A DNA stretch of 64,000 bases from Glycomyces fuscus (lineage in GTDB: Bacteria; Actinomycetota; Actinomycetes; Streptosporangiales; Streptosporangiaceae): contig NYMS01000048.1 in NCBI GenBank assembly GCA_002529455.1, forward strand, positions 248,001 to 312,000. The letters are read 5' to 3'. Shown piece after piece: positions 17,773 through 26,167 of the stretch. The notes beneath the pieces are model-generated. The model ran no database searches. It was given only the letters and a program-made list of their open reading frames with translations, and had not been told where the DNA came from. Made by a program: the position numbers and the translations under genes. The first letter of the stretch is position 1. Each line of letters opens with the position of its first letter.

Positions 17773-18684
17773 TCAGCCCTTCACGGCGCCGATGATGACG
17801 CCCTTGGTGAAGTGCTTCTGGACCAGCGGGTAGATGAACGTGACCGGCACCAGGGCCACCACCACGATGGCCATCTGGATGGCCAGGTTGGGCGCCGAGG
17901 CGGAGCCCTGCACCGCGTCGCCGATCACCGAGCTCGAACTGAGCTGCTGGCCCTGCTGCACGTACTGGCGCAGCACCAGCTGGAGCGGCCACTTGGAGTT
18001 GTCGTTGATGTAGAGGATGGCGTTGAAGAAGGCGTTCCAGTAGCCCACCGCGTAGAACAGGCCGACGACCGCGGTGACCCCCTTGGACATGGGCAGGACC
18101 AGCCGGGTCATGATGGTCCACTCGCCCGCCCCGTCCACCCGGGCGCTGTCGCCGATCTCCTGGGGCAGGTTCATGAAGAACGCCCGCATCACCACCAGGT
18201 TGAACGCGTTCACCGCCGTGGGCAGGATCAGCGACCAGTAGCTGTCGATCAGGCCGACGTTGCTGACCAGCAGGTACAGCGGGATCATCCCGGGGGCGAA
18301 CAGGAAGGTCAGCAGCACCGCGAACAGCAGCGGCCGGTGCCACAGCGATCCGGGCTGGGACAGGCCGTAGGCGGCCAGGACGGTCGCCACCAGGCTGACC
18401 AGCGTGCCCACCGCCGTGACCCCCAGGCTGACCAGGACGGCCCGGGTCACCACGCCGCCGCTGAACAGGTCGGCGTAGGCCTGGAAGGAGATCCCCTGCG
18501 GGACCAGCACCAGGCCGCCCGCGCTGTTCACCGCCGAGGCGGGGGACAGGCTGGTCAGGATCACGACGTAGAGCGGGAAGAGGATGACGACCGCGATGAC
18601 GGCCAGGGTGGTGTTCTTCGCGGCACGCGCGGGAAGACTCGGGCGCTCCGCCCACACGGGGCGGTCCTTGAACAGTGTGCTCAT
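17773..18684 (-). CDS. Sugar ABC transporter permease (LplC/CUT1 type)
   Basis: 303 aa. Six membrane helices are predicted. The EAA loop is present as DSARVDGAGEWTIMTRLVLP, where the ATPase docks. Similarity is to LplC/YtcP-type permeases, which work with large LplA-like binding proteins. The ATG overlaps the stop of the preceding permease (ATGA, 18681-18684). It is the last gene of an SBP-permease-permease operon that lacks an ATPase, so a shared MsiK-like ATPase elsewhere would be needed. The likely cargo is xyloglucan oligosaccharides, by context. Confidence 0.9.
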   Translation of the reverse strand: MSTLFKDRPVWAERPSLPARAAKNTTLAVIAVVILFPLYVVILTSLSPASAVNSAGGLVLVPQGISFQAYADLFSGGVVTRAVLVSLGVTAVGTLVSLVATVLAAYGLSQPGSLWHRPLLFAVLLTFLFAPGMIPLYLLVSNVGLIDSYWSLILPTAVNAFNLVVMRAFFMNLPQEIGDSARVDGAGEWTIMTRLVLPMSKGVTAVVGLFYAVGYWNAFFNAILYINDNSKWPLQLVLRQYVQQGQQLSSSSVIGDAVQGSASAPNLAIQMAIVVVALVPVTFIYPLVQKHFTKGVIIGAVKG

Positions 18685-19721
18685 GCTCGTCGGTAGATTC
18701 CGTTTTCGCCCATCTTGTGGGCCAGCTTGTTGGCCAGCACGATGAGGACCAGTCCGACCACGCCCTTGACCAGGCCCGCGACCGCTCCCGCGCTGAAGTT
18801 CCCCGTCACCAGGGTCTGGTGGTAGATGAAGGTGTCCAGCACCTCCGACACGTTCGATCCGAACGCGTCACGCTGAAGGTAGAACTGCTCGAACCCGACG
18901 TTGAGGATGTCGCCGATCTTGAGGATGAGCAGCAGGATGATCACCGGCCGCAGGCCCGGCAGGGTGATGTGCCACATCCGCCGCCATCGCCCGGCCCCGT
19001 CCACGGCCGCGGACTCGTAGAGGTTCTGGTTCACGGCGGCCAGCGCCGCCAGGAAGATGATCGTGCCCCACCCGGCGTCCTTCCAGACCATCTGGGAGGT
19101 GACCACGAACAGGAACGCGTCCGGGTTGGTCATGATCTCCAGAGGCGCGTACCCGTTCTGCCGCAGGAGCTGCGAGAACAGCCCGGCGCCGCCCAGGATC
19201 TGCTGGAACAGGGTGACGACCAGGACCCACGAGAAGAAGTGCGGCATGTACACGATGCTCTGGAGCACCATCCGCAGCCTGGGGCTGAGCACGCTGTCCA
19301 GCAGGATGGCCAGGGCGATCGGGACGGGGAAGAAGAACACCAGCTGGACGCCGGCGATGACCAGCGTGTTGCCCGCCGCGCTCCAGAAGCGGGGGTCGGT
19401 GAACAGCCGCTCGAAGTGGGCCAGACCCACCCACGGGCTGCCCCACACCCCGTCCCAGGGGTTGTAGTCCTGGAAGGCGATGATGTTGCCGAGGGTCGGC
19501 GTGTAGTGGAACACCGCCAGCAGGCCGATCGCCGGGAGCGTCATCAGCAGCAGCTGCCAGTCGCGGCGCAGCCGGGCCCCGAGCGGGACCCGCCTGCGCC
19601 TCGGGGCCGCGGGCCCGCCCCGGTGGTCCGGGACGGCCGGGGGCCGCCCCCGGCCCCCGCGCCCGCGGGACGCGGCGGCCGGGGACGGCGGTTCGCCCTT
19701 GGTCATGGTCCGCTCAGTCAC
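18681..19721 (-). CDS. Sugar ABC transporter permease (LplB type)
   Basis: 346 aa from GTG 19721, overlapping the end of the SBP gene by 8 bp. An unusually long basic N-terminal tail (about 50 residues, rich in Arg, Gly and Pro) precedes the first helix at WQLLLMTLPAIGLLAVFHY. The EAA loop reads YESAAVDGAGRWRRMWHITLP. It forms the channel together with the downstream permease. Coupled translation with both neighbours fits equal subunit amounts. Confidence 0.9.
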   Translation of the reverse strand: MTERTMTKGEPPSPAAASRGRGGRGRPPAVPDHRGGPAAPRRRRVPLGARLRRDWQLLLMTLPAIGLLAVFHYTPTLGNIIAFQDYNPWDGVWGSPWVGLAHFERLFTDPRFWSAAGNTLVIAGVQLVFFFPVPIALAILLDSVLSPRLRMVLQSIVYMPHFFSWVLVVTLFQQILGGAGLFSQLLRQNGYAPLEIMTNPDAFLFVVTSQMVWKDAGWGTIIFLAALAAVNQNLYESAAVDGAGRWRRMWHITLPGLRPVIILLLILKIGDILNVGFEQFYLQRDAFGSNVSEVLDTFIYHQTLVTGNFSAGAVAGLVKGVVGLVLIVLANKLAHKMGENGIYRRA

Positions 19722-21372
19722 GGCCGTGCTCCTGGAGGACCCCCAGGTAGAACTCCCGGCCCTCGTCGCCGCCGTCGCGGCGCCAGTCCGCGACGGCCTG
19801 GTCCAGGGAGCTGAGGTCGTCGCGGCCCCGGATGATGTCGTTGACCCTGTCGGTCAGCGGGGTCTCGGCCCCGGCGAAGCGCTCGGGGCGCTGGATGCGG
19901 ATGCCCGCGAACGGGTCGTCGTCGGCGAACTGGGCGGCGTGGTTGTACCAGTCGCACTTCCACGGCACGAAGTCCGGGTACTGGCTCTCGGTGACCGCCT
20001 GGGGGCGCCCGCTGATGAAGTAGTAGCCGTCGTTGACCTCGCCGTTGCCCGTGTCGGTGAGCTGCGGGGCGCCGTCGTCGTTGAGCTCGTGGTGCACGCC
20101 CGCCTCGCCGTAGCGGTAGTCCATGTACTCCCGCGTCCCGAACGGCGCGGCGCAGTAGTTGAGGATGCCCAGGATCTCCTCGACCTGCTCCGGCTCCATG
20201 CCCTTGCGCACGAACACCGACTGGGCGGAGGGGTCGCTGCTGTGCATCACCGGGTCGGCGCCGCCGTTGCCGAAGACCGGCATCAGGTCCAGGCGGAAGT
20301 CGGGGTTGTCGCCGAGCATCTGCATGTAGGCCTCGTGCCAGCCGCCGATGCCGTCCTGGTTGAAGACGATCTGCCCGGAGTTGAGCAGCTCCTTGGAGTT
20401 GTCCCCCTGGGCGACGATGTCGGGGTGGACGAGCCCCGCGTCGAACACCCTGCGCATGTACTCGATGCTGGCCCTCCACTCCTCGGTCTCGAACATGTGG
20501 ATGAGCTCGCCGCCCTCGTAACGCCACTGCTTGGGCGCGCCGAAGATCTGGCGCATGCTGAGGTTGAAGTCGCCGAAGGCCCAGCGGTTGTTGTCCGGGT
20601 CGTTGATCTCCTCGCCGATCGCGAACAGCTCGTCGGGGCTGGTCGGCGCCTCCAGGCCGTACTCCTCCAGCAGGTCGCGCCGGTACAGGACCCAGTTGCC
20701 GAAGGGCTCGGCGGGCCAGGGCACCCCGTGCAGCTGCTGGTTGAAGACGTTCCACCGCCAGGCGTCGCTGTCCAGGTTGGCCAGCAGGGGGTAGGCCCGC
20801 GCCGCGTCACCGGCCAGGTAGGGCGTCAGGTCCTCGAAGAGCTCGCCGACGGCCCGGTTGAACTGCGGGATCAGGTTGATGGTCCAGTCGGGGAACATCG
20901 TGATGTCGGCGACGTCGCGCCCGGCGATCACCGCGTTCATCTTGTCGATGACCGTGTTGCCGTCCTGGAAGTTGAACTCCACCGTGGCGCCGAGGCGTCC
21001 GTTGACGTAGTCGAAGAAGGAGTTGTTGCCCAGTCCGGGCGGGATCGGCCCCCACAGCGGGGTCATCGCGGTGTACCGCCCGCCCCTGCCGGGGGCCTCG
21101 GGCACGGCCTGGACGAACTCCGCCGGGTAGGAGGTGAACCCGTCCGGGGCGCCGTGCTGTCCCGGGATGTCGGGGACGACCCCCTCGAACGGGATGTGCG
21201 TGGGGATCAGGTCGTCCAGCGAGCTGGCGGAGGAGGCGGACCCTCCGCCGCTGGTGGACTCCGACCCGCAGCCGGAGAGCGTTCCCGCGGTGACCGCCGC
21301 GGCGGTGGAGGCGCCCACCAGGCCGAGGAACCGGCGTCGGCTGGGGATCGGGCGCAGGGGGGTGGTGCGCAT
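19714..21372 (-). CDS. Extracellular sugar-binding lipoprotein, LplA-like
   Basis: 552 aa. The N-terminus has a Tat-type twin Arg (SRRRFLGLVGAST) and a lipobox ending LSGC, so it is a lipid-anchored binding protein exported folded. The size and motifs (FTSYPAEFVQ, VPWPAEPFGNWVLYRRDLLE, YWSLI partners downstream) match the LplA/YtcQ group, which is larger than the usual 420-aa oligosaccharide-binding proteins. It heads the operon with the two permeases. Its promoter region, shared with the GH3 gene, contains both operator types seen in this locus. The ligand is inferred to be xyloglucan-derived. Confidence 0.9.
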   Translation of the reverse strand: MRTTPLRPIPSRRRFLGLVGASTAAAVTAGTLSGCGSESTSGGGSASSASSLDDLIPTHIPFEGVVPDIPGQHGAPDGFTSYPAEFVQAVPEAPGRGGRYTAMTPLWGPIPPGLGNNSFFDYVNGRLGATVEFNFQDGNTVIDKMNAVIAGRDVADITMFPDWTINLIPQFNRAVGELFEDLTPYLAGDAARAYPLLANLDSDAWRWNVFNQQLHGVPWPAEPFGNWVLYRRDLLEEYGLEAPTSPDELFAIGEEINDPDNNRWAFGDFNLSMRQIFGAPKQWRYEGGELIHMFETEEWRASIEYMRRVFDAGLVHPDIVAQGDNSKELLNSGQIVFNQDGIGGWHEAYMQMLGDNPDFRLDLMPVFGNGGADPVMHSSDPSAQSVFVRKGMEPEQVEEILGILNYCAAPFGTREYMDYRYGEAGVHHELNDDGAPQLTDTGNGEVNDGYYFISGRPQAVTESQYPDFVPWKCDWYNHAAQFADDDPFAGIRIQRPERFAGAETPLTDRVNDIIRGRDDLSSLDQAVADWRRDGGDEGREFYLGVLQEHGRD

Positions 21373-21442
21373 AGCGTCGTTCCTTCGGTTGAGCAGGCCG
21401 GGGAGCCCAGGGGGGTAGGAAACGAGGGGCCATTTTGCTATG

Positions 21443-21471
21443 AATTAGTTGGCCGTTTAGACAAACAAATT
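21443..21471. promoter_or_regulatory. XylR/ROK-type operator before the importer operon
   Basis: AATTAGTT-N13-AACAAATT, 71-99 bp before the SBP start. Read on the minus strand it gives GTTTGTCTA-N7-AACTAATT, the same layout as the xylA operator at 9927-9955. Confidence 0.6.
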
Positions 21472-21507
21472 ACTCCACTGTGATGTGGCACACAAGGTCC
21501 TCAGGTA

Positions 21508-21534
21508 TCGAAGTCGAAGCGGTTCGATTTCGAA
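21508..21534. promoter_or_regulatory. Nested LacI-type operator before GH3 gene
   Basis: The core TCGAAGCGGTTCGA (21514-21527) is flanked on both sides by another half-site, TCGAA at 21508-21512 and TTCGA at 21529-21533. This gives four TCGAA half-sites in one symmetrical array. It is about 40-65 bp before the GH3 start and faces the ROK site that serves the importer operon. Confidence 0.6.
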
Positions 21535-21571
21535 GGACAATACCCCCGCGCACGAGAGGCGGACACCCCCC

Positions 21572-24541
21572 ATGACCCTCCAGCCGCACCTGCCGCCGTA
21601 CCGGGACCCCGCCCTGCCGTCCGAACGGCGCGTGGACGACCTGCTCGCCCGCCTCACCCCGGAGGAGCGGATCGGCCTGCTCCACCAGCACCAGGCACCC
21701 GTCGAGCGCCTCGGCATCGGCCCCTTCCGCACCGGGACCGAGGCCCTGCACGGGCTGGCCTGGCTCGGACCGGCCACCGTCTACCCGCAGGCCGTCGGCC
21801 TGGCCAGCACCTGGGACCCCGGCCTGCTCCGCCTCGTCGGCCGGGCCACCGCCGAGGAGGTGCTCGCCCGCAGGGACGCGGGCGCCTGGCCCAACGTCTG
21901 GGCGCCCGTGGTCAACCCGCTGCGCGATCCCCGCTGGGGCCGCAACGAGGAGGGCTACTCCGAGGACCCGTGGCTGACCGGGCTCCTGGGCGCCGCCTAC
22001 GCCCGGGGGCTGGCCGGCGACGGCGACACGCTGCGCCTCGCGCCCACCCTCAAGCACTTCCTCGCCTACAACAACGAGGAGGGCCGCTGCGAGACCTCCA
22101 GCGACCTGCCGCCGAGGGTCCTGCACGAGTACGAGCTCCCGGCCTTCCTGCCCGCCCTGGCCGAGGGGGCGGCCGTGGCCGTCATGCCCTCCTACAACCT
22201 GGTCAACGGGCGGCCCGCGCACCTGAGCCCGCTGATCGGCGACGTGCTGCGCCCGGCCGCGCCCGACCGCCTGCTGGTGGTCAGCGACGCCTACGCGCCC
22301 GCCAACCTCGTGGAGACCCAGCACTTCCACCCCGACCTGCCCACCGCCTACGCGCACGCGATCCGGGCCGGGCTCGACAGCTTCACCCAGGACGACGACC
22401 GCACCGAGGCCACCCTGGGGCACGTGCGCGAGGCGCTGCGCCGGGGGCTGCTCACCGAGGCCGACGTCGACCGCGCCGTGCGCAACGTGCTGTCGGTCCG
22501 GATCCGGCTGGGCGAGTTCGACCCCGAGCCCGGCGGGGCGGGTGGGGACCTGCTGGCAGGGGAGGGCCCGACCGGGGAGGCCGGGGACGCAGGGAGCGGG
22601 GACGCGGGGGCCCTCGACACCCCCGAGCACCGGGCGCTGGCCCGGGAGGCGGCCACCCGTTCGATCGTCCTGCTCCGCAACGAGGGCACGCTCCCGCTGC
22701 GCGACGTGCGCCGGGTCGCCGTCCTCGGCCAGCTCGGCGACACCGTGCTGGAGGACTGGTACAGCGGGACGCTGCCCTACGCCGTCACCGCGCGCGCCGG
22801 GATCGCCGAGCGGGTGGAGACGGTGTTCTGCGAGGGCGTCGACCGCGTGCGGCTGGCGGCGCCCGGGGACGGCGTCGTCGTGGACCCCGGCGACGGGGGC
22901 CCGCTCCGGACGGTGCTCCGCGACGGGCACGGGTCGCCGCGCGGCGCGGACGGGACCCTCCGGCGGCACGCGCCCGAGGCGGAGGGAGCCCCGGTGGAGG
23001 GGGCCCCGGCGGGAGGCGCCCCGCTGGAGGACCACGGCTTCGACCTCCTGGACTGGGGCGGCGGAGCCTGCGCCCTGCGCTCGGCGCGGACGGGCAGGTA
23101 CGTCGACGCGGGGGCCGACGGGGTCCTGGCCTGCACCGCGCCCGGCCCCGGCACCTGGGAGGTCACCCAGACCTTCCGCCTGGAGGAGGAGCGGGGCCTC
23201 CTGCGGCTCACGCACGTGCACAGCGGCCGCCGCGTCACCGTGCGGGACGGCCGCCTCGTCCTGACCGAGGACGCGGAGCGGGCCACCCCGTTCACCGTGG
23301 ACGGGATCGGCTCGGGCGCGCGGGAGGCCGCGCGGGTGGCCTCCACCGCGGACGTCGCGGTCGTCGTCCTGGGCGACCACCCCATGGTCAACGGGCGCGA
23401 GACCGAGGACCGGACCGACCTGGACCTGCCCGCCGCCCAGGAGCGGGTGCTGCGCGCCGTGCGCGCGGCCAACCCCGCCACGGTCCTGGTGCTCAGCAGC
23501 GGCTACCCGTTCGGGATCACGTGGGCCGACGAGCACGTCCCGGCCGTCCTGTGGTCGGCGCACGGCGGCCAGGAGTACGGCCACGCGCTCGCCGACGTGC
23601 TCTTCGGCGACGCCGAGCCCGCCGGGCGGCTTCCGCAGACCTGGTACCGCTCCGCCGACGACCTGCCCGGGATGCTCGACTACGACATCATCGGCGCGCG
23701 CGGCACCTACCTGTACTTCGAGGGCGATCCGCTCTACCCCTTCGGGCACGGCCTCGGCTACACGCCGGTGGAGTACGCGGCCCCCGCGGTCGCCGTGGAC
23801 GGCGGCCGGGTCACCGTCACCGTCACGGTCGCCAACACGGGCACGCGGCCCGCCGACGAGGTGGTGCAGGTCTACACGCGCCAGCTGGCCTCGCGGGTGC
23901 GGACCCCGCTGCGCGCGCTGCGCGGGTTCGCCCGGGTGCGCGTGGAACCGGGGCGCAGCGCGGTCGCCACGGTCTCCTTCGACGTGGACCGGCTCGCGCT
24001 GTGGGACACCACCCGCGACCGCTTCGTGGTGGAGGACGCGCCGCGCGAGGTGCTGGTCGGGCGCTCGGCGACCGACATCCGCGCCACCGCGGCCCTGGAC
24101 GTGCCCGGCGAGACCATCCCGCCCCGCGACCCGCGCGCCCCGTGGTCGGCCGCGGGCTACGACGACGCCCGGGGCACGTCCCTGTGCCCGCTCACCCCCG
24201 AGCGGGGCGACGCGGTGCGCTCCCGGGAGGACGGCGCGTGGGCCGCCTTCCACGACGTGGACCTCGGCGACGGGGTCACCGGGTGCCGCCTCACGGTGAA
24301 CGCCGAGCACGCCTGCGCGGTCCGGATCCGCCTGGACGACCCCGAGGACGGGCCGACCGCCGCGGTGGCCGAGGTCCCGGCGGGCAAGGACGGCTACGAC
24401 TTCACCGAGGTCGGCGCGGCCTTCGAGGACGCGAGGGGGGCCTGGGGGATCCGTGACCTGTACCTGGTCTTCGAGCGGCCGGGCACCGCGGTGGCCGACC
24501 TGGTCCTGACCGGCGGCGGTCCGGCCCCGGACGCGGACTGA
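21572..24541 (+). CDS. GH3 glycosidase with inserted beta-trefoil-like domain and C-terminal CBM-like domain
   Basis: 989 aa from ATG 21572, no signal peptide. The GH3 barrel spans about 15-320, with NPLRDPRWGRNEEGYSEDPW, KHFLAYNNEE and nucleophile Asp239 in LLVVSDAYAP. The second (alpha/beta) domain is split by about 120 residues (about 450-570) resembling a fascin/ricin-type beta-trefoil (CALRSARTGRYVDAG, GLLRLTHVHSGRRVTVRDG). An FnIII-like domain (ADEVVQVYTRQLASRVRTPL) follows, then a CBM6-like tail from about 870. It is probably a cytosolic beta-glucosidase or beta-xylosidase acting on imported oligosaccharides. The exact sugar is not readable. Confidence 0.92.
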   Translation: MTLQPHLPPYRDPALPSERRVDDLLARLTPEERIGLLHQHQAPVERLGIGPFRTGTEALHGLAWLGPATVYPQAVGLASTWDPGLLRLVGRATAEEVLARRDAGAWPNVWAPVVNPLRDPRWGRNEEGYSEDPWLTGLLGAAYARGLAGDGDTLRLAPTLKHFLAYNNEEGRCETSSDLPPRVLHEYELPAFLPALAEGAAVAVMPSYNLVNGRPAHLSPLIGDVLRPAAPDRLLVVSDAYAPANLVETQHFHPDLPTAYAHAIRAGLDSFTQDDDRTEATLGHVREALRRGLLTEADVDRAVRNVLSVRIRLGEFDPEPGGAGGDLLAGEGPTGEAGDAGSGDAGALDTPEHRALAREAATRSIVLLRNEGTLPLRDVRRVAVLGQLGDTVLEDWYSGTLPYAVTARAGIAERVETVFCEGVDRVRLAAPGDGVVVDPGDGGPLRTVLRDGHGSPRGADGTLRRHAPEAEGAPVEGAPAGGAPLEDHGFDLLDWGGGACALRSARTGRYVDAGADGVLACTAPGPGTWEVTQTFRLEEERGLLRLTHVHSGRRVTVRDGRLVLTEDAERATPFTVDGIGSGAREAARVASTADVAVVVLGDHPMVNGRETEDRTDLDLPAAQERVLRAVRAANPATVLVLSSGYPFGITWADEHVPAVLWSAHGGQEYGHALADVLFGDAEPAGRLPQTWYRSADDLPGMLDYDIIGARGTYLYFEGDPLYPFGHGLGYTPVEYAAPAVAVDGGRVTVTVTVANTGTRPADEVVQVYTRQLASRVRTPLRALRGFARVRVEPGRSAVATVSFDVDRLALWDTTRDRFVVEDAPREVLVGRSATDIRATAALDVPGETIPPRDPRAPWSAAGYDDARGTSLCPLTPERGDAVRSREDGAWAAFHDVDLGDGVTGCRLTVNAEHACAVRIRLDDPEDGPTAAVAEVPAGKDGYDFTEVGAAFEDARGAWGIRDLYLVFERPGTAVADLVLTGGGPAPDAD

Positions 24542-24567
24542 CCGGGGCCGCCCCGGGGCGGCCCCGG
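24542..24567 (+). terminator. Terminator after GH3 gene
   Basis: A perfect 26-bp palindrome (CCGGGGCCGCCCC and its complement) starting at the GH3 stop. Confidence 0.6.
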
Positions 24568-24617
24568 AGGGCGCGTCACCGGTGCCCGAACGCCGGGGGG
24601 AGAGGGGCGGCCCGGTG

Positions 24618-24659
24618 ACCGGTGGGGGAGCGGCCCGCACGGGCCGCTCCCCCACCGGT
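24618..24659 (-). terminator. Terminator of the ROK gene
   Basis: Perfect 20-bp arms (24618-24637 and 24640-24659) with a two-base loop, starting 4 bp after the ROK stop on the minus strand. Confidence 0.75.
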
Positions 24660-24663
24660 TCCG

Positions 24664-25998
24664 CTAGGCGGCGCCCCCGGGGCTTGCGCCCGGCTCCGCA
24701 CCGCCCGCCGCCGGGCCCGCGGCGGGCTCCCCGGCGGACGCGGGAGCGGTGGCCGGGGCGGCGGGCTCGGGCAGGGGCAGCAGCCCCGCGTCGAGCGAGT
24801 GGATCATCGCGGCGGCCCCGCCCCGGGCCGCCGCGCTCAGTCCCAGGGACGACAGCTCCACCCGGCAGCCGCCCGCGTCCGGCGCGAACGCGCTCGCGGC
24901 CGCCTCCGCCCGGCAGTTCGGCAGCAGCCACGGGCCCAGGGGCACGAAGTAGCCGCCCAGCACCACCAGGCTCGGGTTGGTGACGTTGATCAGCACGGCC
25001 AGGCCCCGGCCCAGCCACGTGCCCGCCCGTTCCAGCGCGCCGACGGCGGCGGCGTCGCCCGCCTCGGCGCGCTCCACGGCCGCCCCCACCAGCTCGGCGA
25101 CGTCGCTGCCCGACAGCGGGCGGTCCGGGAGCAGGTCGGGGACGGCCCCGCGCAGGATGGCCCCGATCCCCGCCAGCGCCTCCAGGCAGCCGCGCCGCCC
25201 GCACGCGCACACCGGCCCGTCCGGGGCCAGCGACAGGTGGCCCACCTCGCCCGCGAACCCGCTGACGCCGCGCAGCAGCTCGCCCCCGGTCAGGATGCCC
25301 GCGCCGATCCCGACCTCGCCGGTCAGGTACGCGAGGTCGGCCGTCCCCGCGAACGACCCCACCCGGAACTCGGCCACCGCGCCCAGGTTCGCGTCGTTGT
25401 CCACCCGTACCGGGACGTCCTCCATCCCGGCCTCGCGCAGCAGCTCCGACAGCCGGTCGCGCAGCGGCACGTCGCGCCAGCCCAGGTTGGGCGCGTGCGT
25501 GACCGTCCCCGACGGGGCGTCGATCAGCGCCGGGACCGCCACGCTCACCCCCACCACGGTGCGCCCGCGCAGCACCGGGTCGTCCGCCATCGCGCCGAGG
25601 GTGCGCGCGATGTGCCGCGCGCACGCCTCCGCCCCGGCCGAACGGGCGTCGAAGGGGACGTGGCGGCTGACCAGTTCGCGCTGGAGCAGGTCCACGGCGA
25701 CCACCGACAGGTAGTCCACGTTGACCTCCAGGCCGATCGCCGCGATCGAGGAGTCGTCCAGGTCCAGCAGCACCCCGGGGCGCCCCACCCGCTGGCGGGA
25801 GGACCGCCCGGTCTCGCGGACCAGCCTGCGCGCCATGAGGTCGGCGACCAGGCTGGACACCGTGGTCTTGTTCAGCCCGGTGACCGCGGCGACCGCCGCG
25901 CGAGAGCAGGGGGCCAGCTCGCGGACCGTGCGCAGCACGACGCCCAGGTTGGTCTCCCGGACCGTCTGGAAGCTGACCGTTCCCGAACCGACCGACAC
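24664..25998 (-). CDS. ROK-family (XylR/NagC-like) transcriptional repressor
   Basis: 444 aa from GTG 25998, preceded by GAGGGGGA. An N-terminal winged helix (VRTVRELAPCSRAAVAAVTG, NKTTVSSLVADLMARRLVRE) is joined to a ROK sugar-kinase fold with VDNDANLGAVAE and the zinc motif CACGRRGCLE. It has the XylR layout (DNA-binding domain plus ROK domain). The last 40 residues are an Ala/Pro/Gly-rich tail of unknown role. It ends the xyloglucan locus and is the best candidate to bind the TTAGTT palindromes before xylA and the SBP gene. That is inferred. Confidence 0.92.
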   Translation of the reverse strand: MSVGSGTVSFQTVRETNLGVVLRTVRELAPCSRAAVAAVTGLNKTTVSSLVADLMARRLVRETGRSSRQRVGRPGVLLDLDDSSIAAIGLEVNVDYLSVVAVDLLQRELVSRHVPFDARSAGAEACARHIARTLGAMADDPVLRGRTVVGVSVAVPALIDAPSGTVTHAPNLGWRDVPLRDRLSELLREAGMEDVPVRVDNDANLGAVAEFRVGSFAGTADLAYLTGEVGIGAGILTGGELLRGVSGFAGEVGHLSLAPDGPVCACGRRGCLEALAGIGAILRGAVPDLLPDRPLSGSDVAELVGAAVERAEAGDAAAVGALERAGTWLGRGLAVLINVTNPSLVVLGGYFVPLGPWLLPNCRAEAAASAFAPDAGGCRVELSSLGLSAAARGGAAAMIHSLDAGLLPLPEPAAPATAPASAGEPAAGPAAGGAEPGASPGGAA

Positions 25999-26167
25999 CT
26001 GGTCCCCCTCGCCCCGTCCGACACGGCACACCGTGCCCGGATCGTACAGGGATCCCGCCGGGGGAGCGGGGGCCACCGCCCCGGCGGGGCACCACCACCC
26101 CGGCGGGCGCTGCGGCGGGGCCGGAAAAGCCGTTGCGCCCGGCGGCCTCCTCTGGTGGGATCCCGGC

